Below, one piece after another: positions 28,960 to 64,000 of a DNA stretch of 64,000 nt. Origin of the DNA: Allolobophora icterica (taxonomy: Eukaryota; Annelida; Clitellata; Crassiclitellata; Lumbricidae); assembly GCA_963556255.1 (NCBI GenBank), contig OY744607.1, positions 52,498,646-52,562,645 on the forward strand, in the 5' to 3' direction. Both the position numbers and the translations under genes were made by a program. Position 1 is the first letter of the stretch. Each line of letters starts with the position of its first letter. The notes beneath the pieces are model-generated. The model ran no database searches. It was given only the letters and a program-made list of their open reading frames with translations, and was not told where the DNA came from.

Positions 28960-29620
28960 CAGTAGCCTACGTCGACTCCCGGCCGCTGCAGCAGTCAAAA
29001 TGTGTGACCACAATATAAATGACTAAGCCCCGCCCGCCATTTTCAGAGTGAGCTGCTGCTTCAGATATCGGACCTAAATGAATTATGACAACATTAGGAC
29101 CACTAAGTAACATACGAAACATTTGGAACATTAAGGAACACTAAGAAACATTAAGGAACACTAAAAAACATAAGGACCATAAAGAACGCTAAGAAATATT
29201 AAGTAACAATAAAGAACACTAAGTAACATTAAGGAGCATACGGAACATTAAGGACCACAAGGAACATTAAGGAACACTAAGGAACACAAAGACCATAAGT
29301 AACAATAAGTAACATTAAGGAACACTACGTAACAATAAGGAACACGAGGAACATTAAGGAAAACTAAGGAACATAAGGAACACAAGGAACACTAATGCTA
29401 TTAATTTTAAACGTTGCGACAACAGTGATCGAGGATTTCAGTATAGAATTAACAATTTCTATTATTTGTAGCGTTTATGTCAGCTTAAATCTATAATTAA
29501 TTCTCACTTTCAAAATGGCGTCACCAGAAAAAAAGTCAACAGGCAGCAATGCGTGTCGATCATCTGCCTTCTCCGAAGCCGGAGTACCGAATATAATTAT
29601 TTATAGGCCTACTAGTTGTG
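28960..29620. mobile_element. Diverged relative of the 11454 MITE with a minisatellite inside
   Basis: 28966-29030 (GTCGACTCCCGGCCGCTGCA) and 29395-29560, read in reverse, match the two halves of 11454-11826. Between them, 29085-29395 is a tandem array of about 20-bp units GGAACATTAAGGAACACTAA. Confidence 0.6.
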
Positions 29621-30331
29621 ACACCATCCACCGGTAGTCGTCTCTGACTGTCTACCTGCCTGACCCTTGACCTGAGACCGAAACTATAACGTCCTAACCT
29701 GCCTATCAATTTTGTTTTGACAAAGCGCCTGCGAATAATCTGGTTCCCGCGACTTAGACTTTTTGAGGCGTTGCAGATATCTGGAGATTACGATTAGGCC
29801 TACAATTACGGTAATCGTTTTGTAAGTAAGTAAGTAGGCAAGTCGGTATACAGTAAATATAAGCAAACTTCATTGGCACCTCTAGCAAGTGCACATGCAC
29901 TAGGCCTATAGGCTAAGGCATGGAGTATCAGAAAAATTGTTAAAAAAATACGAAACACGCAAATCTAATCAATGTATATGGCGCATAATGGACTGCAGAT
30001 CGAGTCAGCTGGATGGAACGAAAGACTAGGCCTAATGAAGAGATATTACAAATGTTGGATGAAAGAAAATCCCTGATAGTAGCAATCAGAAGCCGGCAGA
30101 CTCGCCTAGTTGGTCCTGCTTCGATTCGTTGTCTGTTTCCGTGTCGTCTCGGCTTCTTCCGTTTCTTCTCGAACACCTTTCACGGCTTTCGACCGAACTG
30201 ACCCTGATTTTGCTTATATAGCGACTAAAGTGACCAATGCCATGACGACGCTCTAGAAGTTCTTAGTTTATTATTAACTATTTCCCATATTTTAGGCCTA
30301 CTTATGTAAGCTTTTTAATAGCACAATGTCA

Positions 30332-30376
30332 GACGGGTACCCCTCGTAACCCCCCCCCCACAAATTACGCCTATGC
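30332..30376 (-). mobile_element. End fragment of the GGCGTAA MITE family
   Basis: GACGGGTACCCCTCGTAACC to CACAAATTACGCCTATG is one terminal segment of the 27178 family without the other end. Confidence 0.6.
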
Positions 30377-30553
30377 CGACAAATGTCTGGCGTCAGAGAA
30401 TGATGATGATGAAGACGACGACGACGACGATTCATATTACGTTTCTTTGCATATGCGCGCTGTAACAGAGCATAGATATAATTATTATATCTATGTAACA
30501 GAGGGTTGTGTCCGTCCCAGGCGATCGTACCATAAATCTTATTCGACCACATG

Positions 30554-30588
30554 CGATCATCTGCCTTCTCCGAAGCCGGAGTACCGAA
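30554..30588 (+). repeat. 35-bp perfect duplication upstream of PI4KA
   Basis: This stretch, which begins CGATCATCTGCCTTCTCCGA, is identical to 29557-29591. The copy here ends 30 bp before the PI4KA start codon, probably within its 5' UTR or promoter. Confidence 0.8.
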
Positions 30589-30618
30589 GTAAGGTTTGTT
30601 GACGGGATCGTGCCGAAA

Positions 30619-63708
<33,090 letters not shown>

Positions 63709-64000
63709 GTATAACCGATGTGACAAAGTGCTGCCATCTGTATTCAAAAGAGTTTAAATCATTTGAAGTCTAAAACATGATTGGTCGACACTTGGGTTGT
63801 TGTTGAGGTGGATCTATCTTCTGGATTTTGGCCAGTTACAGCTTGGTTTTGATTGATTGATGCCTTGTGCTTTTGTAGCCGGCGCTATAGAAGTTATTAC
63901 TTACTTACTCAGCCGATACAACCTTTGAACCGTGGCTGCAGTTCTGAGGATTGTTGTGGACAGAGACTTACCATATTATATGGTATTACGACCTTACCAT
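63709..64000. other. Start of PI4KA intron 31
   Basis: AT-rich with a short-repeat 3' end (TTGATGCCTTGTGC ... CGGCGCTATAGAAGTTATTA at 63855-63900). No exon seen before the window edge. Confidence 0.6.

Overview
The window is genomic DNA from an animal, most likely an invertebrate; I cannot name the phylum. The evidence is three multi-exon genes, all on the + strand, with GT-AG introns and GC-richer exons in AT-rich introns. Introns and intergenic DNA are packed with tRNA-derived SINEs, 3' ends of CR1/L2-type LINEs, hAT-like DNA transposons, microsatellites and minisatellites.

Layout. 1-6815: last three visible coding exons of an NHL-repeat (TRIM-NHL type) beta-propeller gene; its first intron holds a degenerate 2-kb hAT transposon with a second hAT element nested in it, a short hAT element with recursive-splice-like sites, and a mariner remnant. 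6816-11961: intergenic repeats (a 0.9-kb GGCGTAA-ended element, a dead LINE interrupted by a GC-rich foldback element, and three more DNA elements with direct duplications). 11962-21884: an inositol polyphosphate 5-phosphatase with a complete catalytic domain, a SKICH domain and a very long C-terminal tail made of about 64 six-residue repeats; its first exon(s) were not found. 21885-30618: intergenic SINEs, a 21-bp minisatellite and nested repeats. 30619-63708: 31 coding exons of phosphatidylinositol 4-kinase alpha (PI4KA), from the start codon to about two thirds of the protein; the kinase domain lies beyond the right edge. Intron 6 holds a nearly complete non-LTR retrotransposon (endonuclease plus reverse transcriptase, minus strand) with a second, truncated LINE inserted into it.

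Function. The two phosphoinositide genes are tandem neighbours. PI4KA makes PI4P at the plasma membrane, and SKICH-type 5-phosphatases remove the 5-phosphate of PI(4,5)P2 and PI(3,4,5)P3, giving PI4P or PI(3,4)P2. Whether the linkage matters is inference. The most unusual sequence features are: tandem arrays that repeat an exon's own 3' end and splice donor; matching inverted arrays on both sides of one 5-phosphatase exon; the 5-phosphatase repeat tail; an apparently extra serine-rich PI4KA exon; and many DNA-transposon insertions with 8-9 bp target duplications that can be read exactly.
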